A DNA stretch of 64,000 nt from Aromatoleum toluclasticum ATCC 700605 (lineage in GTDB: Bacteria > Pseudomonadota > Gammaproteobacteria > Burkholderiales > Rhodocyclaceae). The stretch lies in assembly GCF_000378245.1 (NCBI RefSeq), contig NZ_KB899493.1, forward strand, positions 372,001 to 436,000. Reading direction: 5' to 3'. The notes below the pieces were generated by a model. It had not been told where the DNA came from and did no database searches. It saw only the letters and a program-made list of their open reading frames with translations. This document shows positions 8,452 through 15,806 of the stretch, piece after piece; position 1 is the first letter of the stretch, and each line of letters opens with the position of its first letter. The translations under genes and the position numbers were made by a program.

Positions 8452-8923
8452 TGCAGAGGTCGGCTTCTATTGTTGGCTTCCAAGCAAGTCTCGCATTGTC
8501 CATCAATGTGTACTCAGGCGAAACGTACTATGCATTTTCCATGCAAGATGAGTCGCCGATGCAGAAGTTGCGTCAGATAGTGCCGACTCTTCGGGAGACG
8601 AGGCGCCCATGCTCAGCGACAGCTCAACGATACTGACCCCACAACATCGAACTTAGACGTAACAGTCACGGTCCTTTGGTGACGTACTCGAGCAAGCTGC
8701 ACTTGAGAATAGCCCCACCGCCCGTGCCGGCGACTCAGTCCAACAGGCTTTTTAGCGTACCGAACGCGGTCATCGCACCACACTGCCTCATCAGCGTAAG
8801 CGCGCCGCGTCCGCCGGGCTAAAAACCCTCTGAATTATGCCCAATACCCGTCTTTGTCTCGCGTGAGCGCAAGGCGGCATATCGAACAACGAACTGCCGC
8901 GCACCGCACGTAAAACGGACCTG
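8452..8923 (-). other. 472-base gap upstream of the helicase gene
   Basis: No convincing gene is present on either strand. The gap separates the mobility-module genes from the defence array and should hold the promoter of that array; I could not pick out a convincing -35/-10 pair. An 11-base inverted repeat, GTCACCAAAGG (at 8923-8933, and inverted at 8673-8683), brackets about 240 bases, possibly the remnant of a small inserted element. Confidence 0.5.
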
Positions 8924-9133
8924 TCACCAAAGGTCTCGCCGAAGCAGCCGCTGCTCCCTCAGCGCCCGCGCCAGCTCCTGCAACTGATCTCGCCAGCCCC
9001 CCTTGAAGGCATTGCGTGACACGCGCGCCTTCCCGTCATCCGTCCGCGGCCCCGTCGACTGCTCCCATGGCCGCCATTGCCGGATTAACTCGGATTGTCT
9101 GGCTCTTCGCTCGGGGGTCCAGCCGTTTGCCAT
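8924..9133 (-). CDS. small accessory protein of the MANGWTPERRARQ type
   Basis: A 69-residue basic protein opening MANGWTPERRARQSELIRQW, followed by STGPRTDDGKARVSRNAFKGG. I recognise this as a recurrent small protein of proteobacterial islands and prophages, usually following a gene like the one upstream here. No function is known to me. The STGPRT..GKARVSRNA segment resembles a short nucleic-acid-binding tail. The start at 9133 has GGAGAG 5 bases upstream; a GTG two codons earlier is worse placed. It overlaps the preceding gene by 98 bases in another frame. Confidence 0.65.
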   Translation of the reverse strand: MANGWTPERRARQSELIRQWRPWEQSTGPRTDDGKARVSRNAFKGGWRDQLQELARALREQRLLRRDLW

Positions 9134-9683
9134 CGTCACTCTCCAATAGTTTGTTCTGCGCTTTTTTCTTTTTTCCCGCGGGCGCGGACGCGGGCGTTGC
9201 TATGCCGTTATTGACCTGCTGCGGACCTGCCGCGAAGTTCGCCTGCCGGGCGATTACGACCGGCGGATTCTTGATCTCAGCCAAAGTCTCCAGCGTTGCA
9301 CGGCACTGGTTCTGGGCCTTGAGCGCGAGCCGCATGTAACGCTCACAGACGTCGACCTGCCGCCCCATATTCGCCGCTGATCGACGCGCCATCTCGCCAA
9401 AGATCGAATTCAGTGCAACCGCCTGAGCAGTCAGTGTTGCCTCAACCCCGCCAAGATCACCACGCTTCACGGCGGCAACCTTGTCGGTCAAGACACCGAT
9501 CGCTTCCATGAGCGACACTTCGCCAAAAGCGCCGCTGGCAAAATCGACCGTGACCGCTGCCGAAGTTGGAATCGGCGACGCCGCTAGTTCGGCTATCACG
9601 GCCTCCATCGATTTGTTTGCCGGTAGCTCGGCGACGATCGCTCTCGACTTTGGAGCCTCGCCGCTCGTTTTCTCGCTCATCAT
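9036..9683 (-). CDS. conserved accessory protein of integrative elements
   Basis: A 215-residue protein. A helical middle (QAVALNSIFGEMARRSAANMG, then a YMRLALKAQNQCRATLETL segment) leads to the recurrent string IKNPPVVIARQANFAAGP and QQVNNG, then a low-complexity lysine-rich tail. I recognise this as a common but uncharacterised cargo gene of proteobacterial islands. The start ATG shares its A with the TGA stop of the upstream gene (TGATG), a coupling arrangement. The 3' end overlaps the next small gene by 98 bases. Function unknown; it is probably cytoplasmic and helical. Confidence 0.7.
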   Translation of the reverse strand: MMSEKTSGEAPKSRAIVAELPANKSMEAVIAELAASPIPTSAAVTVDFASGAFGEVSLMEAIGVLTDKVAAVKRGDLGGVEATLTAQAVALNSIFGEMARRSAANMGRQVDVCERYMRLALKAQNQCRATLETLAEIKNPPVVIARQANFAAGPQQVNNGIATPASAPAGKKKKAQNKLLESDDGKRLDPRAKSQTIRVNPAMAAMGAVDGAADG

Positions 9684-10246
9684 CAGCTTGTCCTTTGTTC
9701 GATAAGGGAGGGCCAGCGTTCGCTGCCAGCCCGTGTGCCTGCATCGACCGGGAGTAGTAGACAACCTTCGCAGCGGCGCGGACGATAACGTTTAGGTTCA
9801 TGCCCCCGACGTGCCCTTACCCGACCATCGGGAGCGACAAGTACACACACACGACCACATAGGTTGCAGCACCAAACACTGCAGCGCCGCTCCCCCCAGC
9901 GTTCCGCGAGGATCTGTCGGCAGCAGGTCAGTGCAGAGTCCAGGGCAGCAAATGCCGCCAGTAGCGCCGCTGATCGTTCAGCCGCGGTATTGGTGGCGAA
10001 AATGGCATGTATTAGCGCGTTCAGTTTGTCCGCTTCGATGTCGGCCATCGCTCGGGCCGAGCTTCGCTGGTCAGGGCTGCAGGGCTGATCTTCAATGTGC
10101 GCAACATTCTGCAGGTCTGCGACTTCCGCGACTTCCGCGACTTTTTGGTCCTTTTGGGCGTAAATCAGTCCATTAGTCGCAAGAATCGCAGAAGTCGCAG
10201 CAGGGCCTGGTTGGTGATGGGGGATCTTTGAAGGGTCAAACCACAT
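9683..10246 (-). CDS. accessory protein with AEVAEVA repeat
   Basis: A 187-residue protein starting MWFDPSKIPHHQPGPAATSA. Residues around 35-50 contain the short repeat VAEVAEVAD, encoded by a near-perfect 9-base tandem repeat. A helical region follows, then a cysteine-rich basic stretch (CCNLCGRVCVL, then CEGCLLL) that could bind zinc. The start overlaps the DUF3987 gene by 11 bases, and the stop shares a base with the next start. Proteins opening MFDP/MWFDP with alanine-valine repeats recur in this type of mobility module. I know of no assigned function. Confidence 0.6.
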   Translation of the reverse strand: MWFDPSKIPHHQPGPAATSAILATNGLIYAQKDQKVAEVAEVADLQNVAHIEDQPCSPDQRSSARAMADIEADKLNALIHAIFATNTAAERSAALLAAFAALDSALTCCRQILAERWGERRCSVWCCNLCGRVCVLVAPDGRVRARRGHEPKRYRPRRCEGCLLLPVDAGTRAGSERWPSLIEQRTS

Positions 10247-11843
10247 AGTGCAGCACACTCCATGACAGCCGGGCTTTCACACCATCGACTTCGGTATTCC
10301 GCTCGTTTTCAACCAGATAACCATTGACCACCAGTTCATTGATGCATGCCATCAGGCGCTTCTTATCGCGCAACTGGCTTGGCCCGCCATTGAGGATTTG
10401 TTTGGACCGAAAGATCCCCAGGCCACGCTCCTGCAGCCACCCCGACAGGGCCTCCGCATCAAGAACTGACTGTGGAATGGCCGCGGCACCGCGGATGCGC
10501 AAGGCTTCCCCGAGATACCACTGAACGATCGTCAATCCGCGTTCGAGATAGCTGCGATCGACCTCGCGCGCCGCAAGCCCTCGCTCAATCACTGCAAGCA
10601 CCCCAGCGATTCGACATGCGTTCTCAAGCGCCTTGGCGGTGCGGTCGCGAAGTTCGGCTAGGTCGGCCCCCGCGGCCATCAACGTCTCGAACTGGTTTCC
10701 GGCCACGACGGCCAGTGCTTCGGCCTCGGACGACAGGGGCAATACAACGGGGTCGAGTTCCTGCGGAGACTCTCCAGTGCGAGGCGCCGCCTCCATCAAA
10801 GACTTAAGAACTGCGCACAGCCTGCGGATTTCAGGCCGATCTCCGACCCGCTCGAAATGGCTAACGTGACGATGACCAATCGTGCTTGCCGGCCAGGCAA
10901 CGAGACAACGTGCCAATAGACCCTGCCCGTTCGCCAGTCGGTCAGACAGCAACTTGACCATGACCTCGGGCTGGGCGAGCTGGTGCATTGCCATCCGGCG
11001 ACCATAGAGCACGCCCGAACCATCACTGGCGCGAACACGATCGAACGGCGAGCCATCCCACAGCTTGCACCAGCGTGCCATGGTCTTCAGTGCGTTATCG
11101 GAGTTCAGTGCATTGCCGCCGATCAGAAGTCCGCCTTCGTCACTGAACAGGGCCACACTGGGCTGACCGGCAGCAAGCAGCTTGTACAACCCCTCCACCG
11201 TCGGATCGCTTACGAAGCGCATGGGCATCACCGGCGCAGCAGGCTTCTCCCCACACTGCTGGATCGCGAGAAAGACATCATCCTTGCTGGCGCCACTCTT
11301 GGTCTTGGTCGCATTCCTCTTCGCCGCATCGGCCGCCTCTTCCCAGGCAACGAGTTCCAGGCTGTAGCGTTCGAGGTCCGACGCGTAGCTTTCCATGTCG
11401 GCACGCTCCTGCGCCCTGGCTGCGCCGAGGACGGCCTCATCCAGCGCGCTCTTGCGCTCACCGGAATCGCCAACAGTCAGGAGAAACAGCGCCAGCGGCT
11501 TGATCTGCCCCCACGGAAGCCGGATATCAAAATGAGCCTGAGCAGCAAGCGATGCCGCCGCGAGCACCGACTGGCAGCACATGGTGAGTGGCGCCATGAT
11601 CGTCTCGTGCAACACCCTTGCCGCATCACCCAATACGGGACCCAATGCTGCAACGGGATAACTCGCGGGGCTTGGCAGCTGCGCGCGCAAAGGCTCCGGC
11701 GATACTTGCACCGCTGCCGACACGGGCGGCACTATCGGCCTGGCCAACGGAATGACCACTGACGGGACGATCTGCCCCCGCCCCCTTCGATCTTCTACCA
11801 GGTTATCGAGAAAGCTCGCGCCACGATCGATGCTATGCCCCAT
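10236..11843 (-). CDS. DUF3987 (YfjI-like) protein
   Basis: A 535-residue protein of the DUF3987/YfjI family, found in prophages and P4-type islands in the place where a replication helicase is usually encoded. A P-loop-like TVGDSGERKS (family-typical ERKS form) is near residue 127, after a helical region. A VSDPTVEGLYKLLAAG..ALFSDEGG segment and a C-terminal winged-helix-like region follow. The start overlaps the CHC2 zinc-finger gene by 11 bases. The zinc-finger plus DUF3987 pairing suggests a primase/helicase-like replication or maintenance role for the element; this is inference from position. Confidence 0.8.
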   Translation of the reverse strand: MGHSIDRGASFLDNLVEDRRGRGQIVPSVVIPLARPIVPPVSAAVQVSPEPLRAQLPSPASYPVAALGPVLGDAARVLHETIMAPLTMCCQSVLAAASLAAQAHFDIRLPWGQIKPLALFLLTVGDSGERKSALDEAVLGAARAQERADMESYASDLERYSLELVAWEEAADAAKRNATKTKSGASKDDVFLAIQQCGEKPAAPVMPMRFVSDPTVEGLYKLLAAGQPSVALFSDEGGLLIGGNALNSDNALKTMARWCKLWDGSPFDRVRASDGSGVLYGRRMAMHQLAQPEVMVKLLSDRLANGQGLLARCLVAWPASTIGHRHVSHFERVGDRPEIRRLCAVLKSLMEAAPRTGESPQELDPVVLPLSSEAEALAVVAGNQFETLMAAGADLAELRDRTAKALENACRIAGVLAVIERGLAAREVDRSYLERGLTIVQWYLGEALRIRGAAAIPQSVLDAEALSGWLQERGLGIFRSKQILNGGPSQLRDKKRLMACINELVVNGYLVENERNTEVDGVKARLSWSVLHYVV

Positions 11844-12264
11844 TGAGGCCCCCTACATCGAGCGCGACTTGAATTCGACCGACCGCCAAGGAAAGGCGAT
11901 CACGATCGGCCGGTGCGAACGGCCGCCCCTCCAATAGCGCGGCGCCCGCTAACATCACCACGAGCGCCTCAAAAGCAATGCAGCGCAAGACATCGGCTGC
12001 CGGAAACGGTCGGCGATGCGCGCGCAGCGGTTCATTGCCGCCAAGCCGTTCCAAGAACAGGTCGGAAACGTTGAGCCCCACGGCCCCCATCACTTCATTG
12101 ACACCGCAGCCCGCGAAGCAATGAACAAGCACCCGCTCATCGTCACCTAGTCTGATTGCGAGGGAGGGGCCGCGGTCGTCATGGGCAGGACAGCAAGCCT
12201 GCCAGCGTCGTTGACCAAGCCGCCTGACTTTGTCGAGGCGAGAAAGAAGAAGATCAACGCTCAT
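11833..12264 (-). CDS. CHC2 zinc-finger protein, primase-like N-terminal domain
   Basis: A 143-residue protein with a CHC2 primase finger near its start: C25 and H28 in WQACCPAHDD, C49 and C53 in VLVHCFAGC. In DnaG and phage primases this finger binds template DNA ahead of a TOPRIM catalytic domain. Here no TOPRIM follows, only about 80 helical residues, so it must work with another protein, probably the adjacent DUF3987 product. The start at 12264 follows the regulator gene by 10 bases and has GAGGG/GAGAGG just upstream. An earlier in-frame ATG would overlap the regulator gene and is less likely. Confidence 0.75.
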   Translation of the reverse strand: MSVDLLLSRLDKVRRLGQRRWQACCPAHDDRGPSLAIRLGDDERVLVHCFAGCGVNEVMGAVGLNVSDLFLERLGGNEPLRAHRRPFPAADVLRCIAFEALVVMLAGAALLEGRPFAPADRDRLSLAVGRIQVALDVGGLNGA

Positions 12265-12274
12265 CCTCTCGCCC

Positions 12275-12502
12275 TCACGCCGTCGCGCCGGTGTCGCAAA
12301 GGCGGCCATCCATCCATTTGATGAGATCCGAACGACGGTACCGCACGTTGCGCCCGATCTTCACGAAGGGGAGATTGTAGCGGCCGGTGCTGCGCCATAC
12401 GGCAAGAGTGCCGGGCGAGACATCGATGAACTTGGCCGCCGCTTTCTCATCGAGCAGCTCAGCTACGGTAGCAACAATTTGGTGAGGCGCTTGAGTTGGC
12501 AT
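12275..12502 (-). CDS. AlpA/excisionase-type helix-turn-helix regulator
   Basis: A 75-residue MerR-like winged-helix protein: DEKAAAKFIDVSPGTLAVWR (helix-turn-helix) followed by LPFVKIGRNVRYRRSDLIKW (wing). This is the usual form of AlpA/Xis-type proteins in P4-like islands, which activate the integrase gene and help excision. It lies just downstream of the long palindrome at 12570-12611, a possible binding site. It begins a run of genes (CHC2, DUF3987, accessory proteins) read in the same direction. Confidence 0.85.
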   Translation of the reverse strand: MPTQAPHQIVATVAELLDEKAAAKFIDVSPGTLAVWRSTGRYNLPFVKIGRNVRYRRSDLIKWMDGRLCDTGATA

Positions 12503-12569
12503 TATTCACATCCATTAAGGGCCGCTACGACGCGGCAAGGATGCGAACTTTGCGCAAACTAGACGAACA

Positions 12570-12611
12570 GCCGGCCTAAATAGGCAACGTCATCTGCCTA
12601 TTTAGGCCGGC
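12570..12611. repeat. perfect 17-base inverted repeat with 8-base spacer
   Basis: GCCGGCCTAAATAGGCA at 12570-12586 is exactly mirrored at 12595-12611. The structure covers the stop codon of the unknown gene (12602-13249) and lies about 70 bases before the AlpA-like start. There is no T-run on either side, so it is not a standard terminator. It could be an operator, a transcript stabiliser, or an origin/nick hairpin of the element. Confidence 0.85.
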
Positions 12612-13249
12612 GGGAGGCCAGGGGCGATAGCTCTCGCGGCATCGAGGACCTTCCGTATCGAGTCGTCAGATATGGTCACACCGACTGCTTGAGCACCCTT
12701 CTCCAGCTCCTTTCCGCTTGGCAACTTTCCTTTCGGCCACAGCGAAAGAAGGGCTGCAACCGTCTCTAGTTGCTTGCTCTCCCGCGGAACGCGAGAAACT
12801 GAACCGTCATTAGCCGGAGGCTTTACCTTGCCCTGTTTTCCGATGGCTTCGACATCTGCAGTTCGCATAAAAATCGCAGCTAGATCTGGCCGAATGACCT
12901 TCCATCCGGAATCGTCTGGCGTCGACTCATCCCGCCAGACCATGCCATCATCGTCAGCATCAGAGAGAACCTGTGCAACCAAATCAATTTCTCCACTCTC
13001 CATAAAATACGGGATCTTTCTGCGGGGAATCGGCACATATAGGAAATGATGGACTTCAACTCTGTCGCAGTCTGGAACCCACCGTTCGCCCCCCTCATCG
13101 ACGAACCTGCCCCTTGTTGCTTTACGTGTTTGGTCCAACAGCAGGTAAAGCTTAAGCTGCCCCTCCAACGCCGCGACCAGGGCAGAATCTTGATCGCACC
13201 CTAGAAATTCCACCGCCCTGTTGAGTTTCATGTAACTTGGCTTCAGCAT
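12602..13249 (-). CDS. unknown island protein
   Basis: A 215-residue protein I do not recognise. It starts MLKPSYMKLNRAVEFLG with GGTGAGA 5 bases upstream. The first half is mixed alpha/beta with a glutamate/aspartate-rich centre. The end (LSLWPKGKLPSGKELEKGAQ, then DDSIRKVLDAARAI) looks like a small helical or winged-helix domain. It sits between the integrase and the AlpA-like gene, where islands often carry regulators. Base composition is low in GC, as in the rest of the island. No function is proposed. Confidence 0.6.
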   Translation of the reverse strand: MLKPSYMKLNRAVEFLGCDQDSALVAALEGQLKLYLLLDQTRKATRGRFVDEGGERWVPDCDRVEVHHFLYVPIPRRKIPYFMESGEIDLVAQVLSDADDDGMVWRDESTPDDSGWKVIRPDLAAIFMRTADVEAIGKQGKVKPPANDGSVSRVPRESKQLETVAALLSLWPKGKLPSGKELEKGAQAVGVTISDDSIRKVLDAARAIAPGLPPA

Positions 13250-13361
13250 TAATTCTCACCGCGCTCTGATTATTCCTTCACTGTAGTAACCGCTCTTGCT
13301 CCCGCAGCGGTACCCGTCATCGTATGTGGCGATCGCAATAGAATTCGCGATGTTTCCGGCT

Positions 13362-14579
13362 CTACCCGCCCATGCGCTTCATCGGCACCACATCAGCCCC
13401 CTCCTTGAGCCCCGCCGCCTCAAGCATCGCGGTGGTCGCAGTATTCACGGATTGACGGACAGGGTCGAGATCAAGCCGCGCATAGATCGCCGTCGCCTGC
13501 TGGCTCTTATGATTTAGGCTCTTCCCGATGATCGCAAGCGACGCGCCCGTTCGCGCCTGCCAACTTCCGAGCGTTCGTCGCAGGTCGTGTAGCGTTACCC
13601 CGTTCGCATCGCTTCTCCCGTAGGGAATGCCCGCGCGCTCCATAACTCGCATCACAGCCTTTTTCGGCTCCTGCATGTAGCCGCTCTTTCCCGCGCCAGG
13701 GAACACAAAACCGCCGCTTGTCACCTCCTTGCGCGCTTCAAGGATCGCCACCGCTTCGGGGCACAGAGTGACACTTTGCGGTTCGTCGTTCTTAGTCCGG
13801 GGAATGCGCCAAACGCTCGCGTTCAAGTTGATTTCCCGCCAGTGCATAGCGCACAGGTTCGCCCGCCGCGCGCCGGTCAGCAGCGCAAGCAGGATGAAAT
13901 CGCGCATAATGTCATTCGGCTCGTCCGCCACCGCAGCGAAAAACCTCGGCAGCTCGTCGGCTTGCAGGAAGCGGTCACGGCTTACTTTCTTGCCTGCGAC
14001 CTTCACACCCTGCGCCGGATTTGTTTCGAGATAGCCCCACTCGATAGCTTTGCCGAAAACACCTGATGCCAGCGCCCGAATGTTGCGCACGGTCGCCACC
14101 GATTTACCGCCCTTTTCGGCGCCCGACAGGACCCGCGCGATCATGTCACGAGTAATTGCCGTCAGCTTGTGACCGCCCATCGGCTTTTGCAAATAATCGC
14201 GAAAACGTTGCACATCGGCCGCCCATGCACGCTTCTTTTCGCCATGGCGGGCGCCATACTCTGCGAAGAACTCAGATAACGTCGGTTCCGCCTTGAACGC
14301 CCGCCGGGCTTCGGCAGGATTCGCGCCGCTTGCGAACTCGCCCAAGACCTTCTGCGCCTCGGCCCGAGCCCGCTCCACGGTCATGTCAGGAAAGGTGCCC
14401 AGCTTCACCCACGCGACCGACTGGCCGGCGCGCTTCACCACATAGAAGGTTCGCGCGCCTGCATGAGTCATACGCAGAGCCAGCTTCGGCACCTCTGTGT
14501 CGTAGATCGTCAGCCGCTTTCCTGCCGCCGGGGCCACCACCCCAAGCAACGCCGTTTTCGTGAACCTCAGACTCGCCAC
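13362..14579 (-). CDS. int: tyrosine integrase, P4 type
   Basis: A 405-residue site-specific recombinase. The N-terminal ~95 residues match the DUF4102-like arm-binding domain (LRFTKTALL, then YDTEVPKLALRM). The catalytic set is visible: Arg in LTGARRANLC (~238), H331-x-x-R334 in LHDLRR, H357 in LNHKS, and nucleophile Y366 in AIYARLD. The GTG start at 14579 was preferred because GAGGTGA lies just upstream and the product then opens like its relatives; an ATG at 14594 has no ribosome site. The gene is next to the truncated tRNA-Met, its likely attachment site. It should integrate and, with the AlpA-like protein, excise the island. Confidence 0.9.
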   Translation of the reverse strand: MASLRFTKTALLGVVAPAAGKRLTIYDTEVPKLALRMTHAGARTFYVVKRAGQSVAWVKLGTFPDMTVERARAEAQKVLGEFASGANPAEARRAFKAEPTLSEFFAEYGARHGEKKRAWAADVQRFRDYLQKPMGGHKLTAITRDMIARVLSGAEKGGKSVATVRNIRALASGVFGKAIEWGYLETNPAQGVKVAGKKVSRDRFLQADELPRFFAAVADEPNDIMRDFILLALLTGARRANLCAMHWREINLNASVWRIPRTKNDEPQSVTLCPEAVAILEARKEVTSGGFVFPGAGKSGYMQEPKKAVMRVMERAGIPYGRSDANGVTLHDLRRTLGSWQARTGASLAIIGKSLNHKSQQATAIYARLDLDPVRQSVNTATTAMLEAAGLKEGADVVPMKRMGG

Positions 14580-14599
14580 TTTCTCACCTCGCATCTACC

Positions 14600-14655
14600 G
14601 GGCTAACACCGGGCTAACACTGGCTAACAAATTTGATCATATTTCATGTTAGCCC
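14600..14655. repeat. four GGCTAACA repeats upstream of the integrase gene
   Basis: Direct copies GGGCTAACACC (14600-14610), GGGCTAACACT (14611-14621) and GGCTAACAA (14622-14630) are followed by an inverted copy TGTTAGCCC (14647-14655). They lie between the integrase start and the tRNA scar. That is the usual place for integrase arm sites or an autoregulatory operator. The pattern is seen directly; the role is inference. Confidence 0.7.
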
Positions 14656-14739
14656 GTTAAGATGAGTATCGTCTAAACGTCTTACAGGGTAAAGGTTTAT
14701 TAAGACCCATTAACCCATAGGCTCCTCTGGAATCACGGA

Positions 14740-14784
14740 TTCATAACCCATAGGTCGGCAGTTCGATCCTGCCCATCACCACCA
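14740..14784 (+). other. truncated tRNA-Met (3' part), island attachment site
   Basis: From the anticodon loop on, the sequence is a good tRNA: loop TTCATAA (anticodon CAT), stem half CCCAT, variable AGGTC, T-arm GGCAG/CTGCC with loop TTCGATC, acceptor half CATCACC, then ACCA. The 5' side does not fit: the anticodon stem partner should be ATGGG but reads ACGGA, and no GGTGATG acceptor half or D-arm is upstream. So the gene is cut at the anticodon loop, as expected at one end of an element inserted by a tyrosine integrase. A copy of AACCCATAGG also occurs at 14712-14721. The remaining sequence to 15013 holds the old terminator and nothing else that I recognise. Confidence 0.8.
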
Positions 14785-14797
14785 CGATTTCCAAGCG

Positions 14798-14827
14798 AAA
14801 GCCCAGCCCTCACCGGCTGGGCTTTTT
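14798..14827 (+). terminator. terminator left from the tRNA-Met gene
   Basis: Stem AAAGCCCAGCC, 6-base loop, GGCTGGGC, then five T. It lies 13 bases after the CCA of the truncated tRNA, as for the original tRNA transcript, supporting the view that chromosomal sequence begins here. Confidence 0.85.
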
Positions 14828-15013
14828 GCTTTCTGGTCATCGCGGAATCATGGAGAATCGAGCAGCATCCAAGTCAGCGGCAGCGGAAGATCGCCAGTGA
14901 GCCGGCGCGGTCAAGGGAACAGGCAATCTTCCGCCGCGTAGCCCAGTATCGAGTTCTCATCGTTCGCGGCTACGGCTGTAACCCCGACCCCTTGCAGATC
15001 TTCCCGGATCTCT

Positions 15014-15802
15014 TCATACGCCTGATCCGACTTTGTATCGCGCACAGGTGCCTGTGCCGGAAATCCATTGCTGCACCTGCTCGGCAACCCACTGACCGTC
15101 GTCCAGCGGGATGTCGTGACCGGCCAGGGGATGAATGCTGATCGCGCAGTTCCATGCGCGTGCCAGGGCCAGGGAACACTCCACATCAACGAGCCCGTCG
15201 TTCCGGCTGGCGAGGATCAGCAGCGCCGCGGCAGGACTTTCGTTCGGCGCACGGTATCGCGCCGCCGCGCACAGCTGGCGCCATGCGTTCTTCCTCGTGA
15301 CGGGATATTCCTCGCGGAAGGCGATCCACGCGTTCAGCACCTCTGCCGCGCCCACGCGTAGCCGGCTGGTGAGGAAGAGGATGTTTTCCTCCCATGCGCG
15401 TCCGTCGCCGCCGAACAGCGCCAGCTTCAGCAGTGCAGGGTAGCAGCGGGGGCGCAAACGCCGATAGAACGGACTGAACGGGCGCAGGCTGGTGTTGATC
15501 AGCACGCAGCGGGCGACCTCGCCAGGATGCGCGTGCGCCCACGCCACCGCCACCATTGCACCGAGCGACATCGCCAGCAGGTTGTACGGCGGCGCGATGC
15601 CGAGACGTGACAAGGTCTTCTGGCAATAGGCGGCGATCTCCCGCACATCGGTCGGGCTGTTCAGCTGGTGCAGCGATCCATTCCCGGGAAGATCGATCGT
15701 CACGACGCGCGAATCCGGCACGGTTCGGCGGAAGGTGTCGACGAAATCGCCCCAGTGACGCCTTTCCCGCGTCAGTCCGCGGAGGAAGATCCAGGTCTTC
15801 AT
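15014..15802 (-). CDS. alpha/beta-hydrolase
   Basis: A 262-residue alpha/beta-hydrolase fold protein. MKTWIFLRGLTRERRHWGDF is the first strand and oxyanion region. The nucleophile elbow reads AMSLGAM (A-M-S-L-G, not the usual G-x-S-x-G). An acidic residue in SRNDGLVD and a His in AGHDIPLDD complete a likely triad. The start at 15802 is 4 bases after the M14 peptidase stop, so the two are co-transcribed. An upstream reading in this frame is a shadow of that gene. The substrate cannot be told; small esters or lactones are typical. Confidence 0.8.
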   Translation of the reverse strand: MKTWIFLRGLTRERRHWGDFVDTFRRTVPDSRVVTIDLPGNGSLHQLNSPTDVREIAAYCQKTLSRLGIAPPYNLLAMSLGAMVAVAWAHAHPGEVARCVLINTSLRPFSPFYRRLRPRCYPALLKLALFGGDGRAWEENILFLTSRLRVGAAEVLNAWIAFREEYPVTRKNAWRQLCAAARYRAPNESPAAALLILASRNDGLVDVECSLALARAWNCAISIHPLAGHDIPLDDGQWVAEQVQQWISGTGTCARYKVGSGV

Positions 15803-15806
15803 CGGC

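Noticed and set aside
10110-10150. Short tandem repeats (cgacttccg units) considered as a CRISPR-like or phase-variable tract
   Set aside because: Only about 2.5 copies of a 9-base unit, no spacers; in frame they encode AEVAEVA, so it is a protein repeat.
14690-14784. Complete functional tRNA-Met gene
   Set aside because: No 5' acceptor half, no D-arm, and the anticodon stem does not pair; only the part from the anticodon loop on is tRNA.
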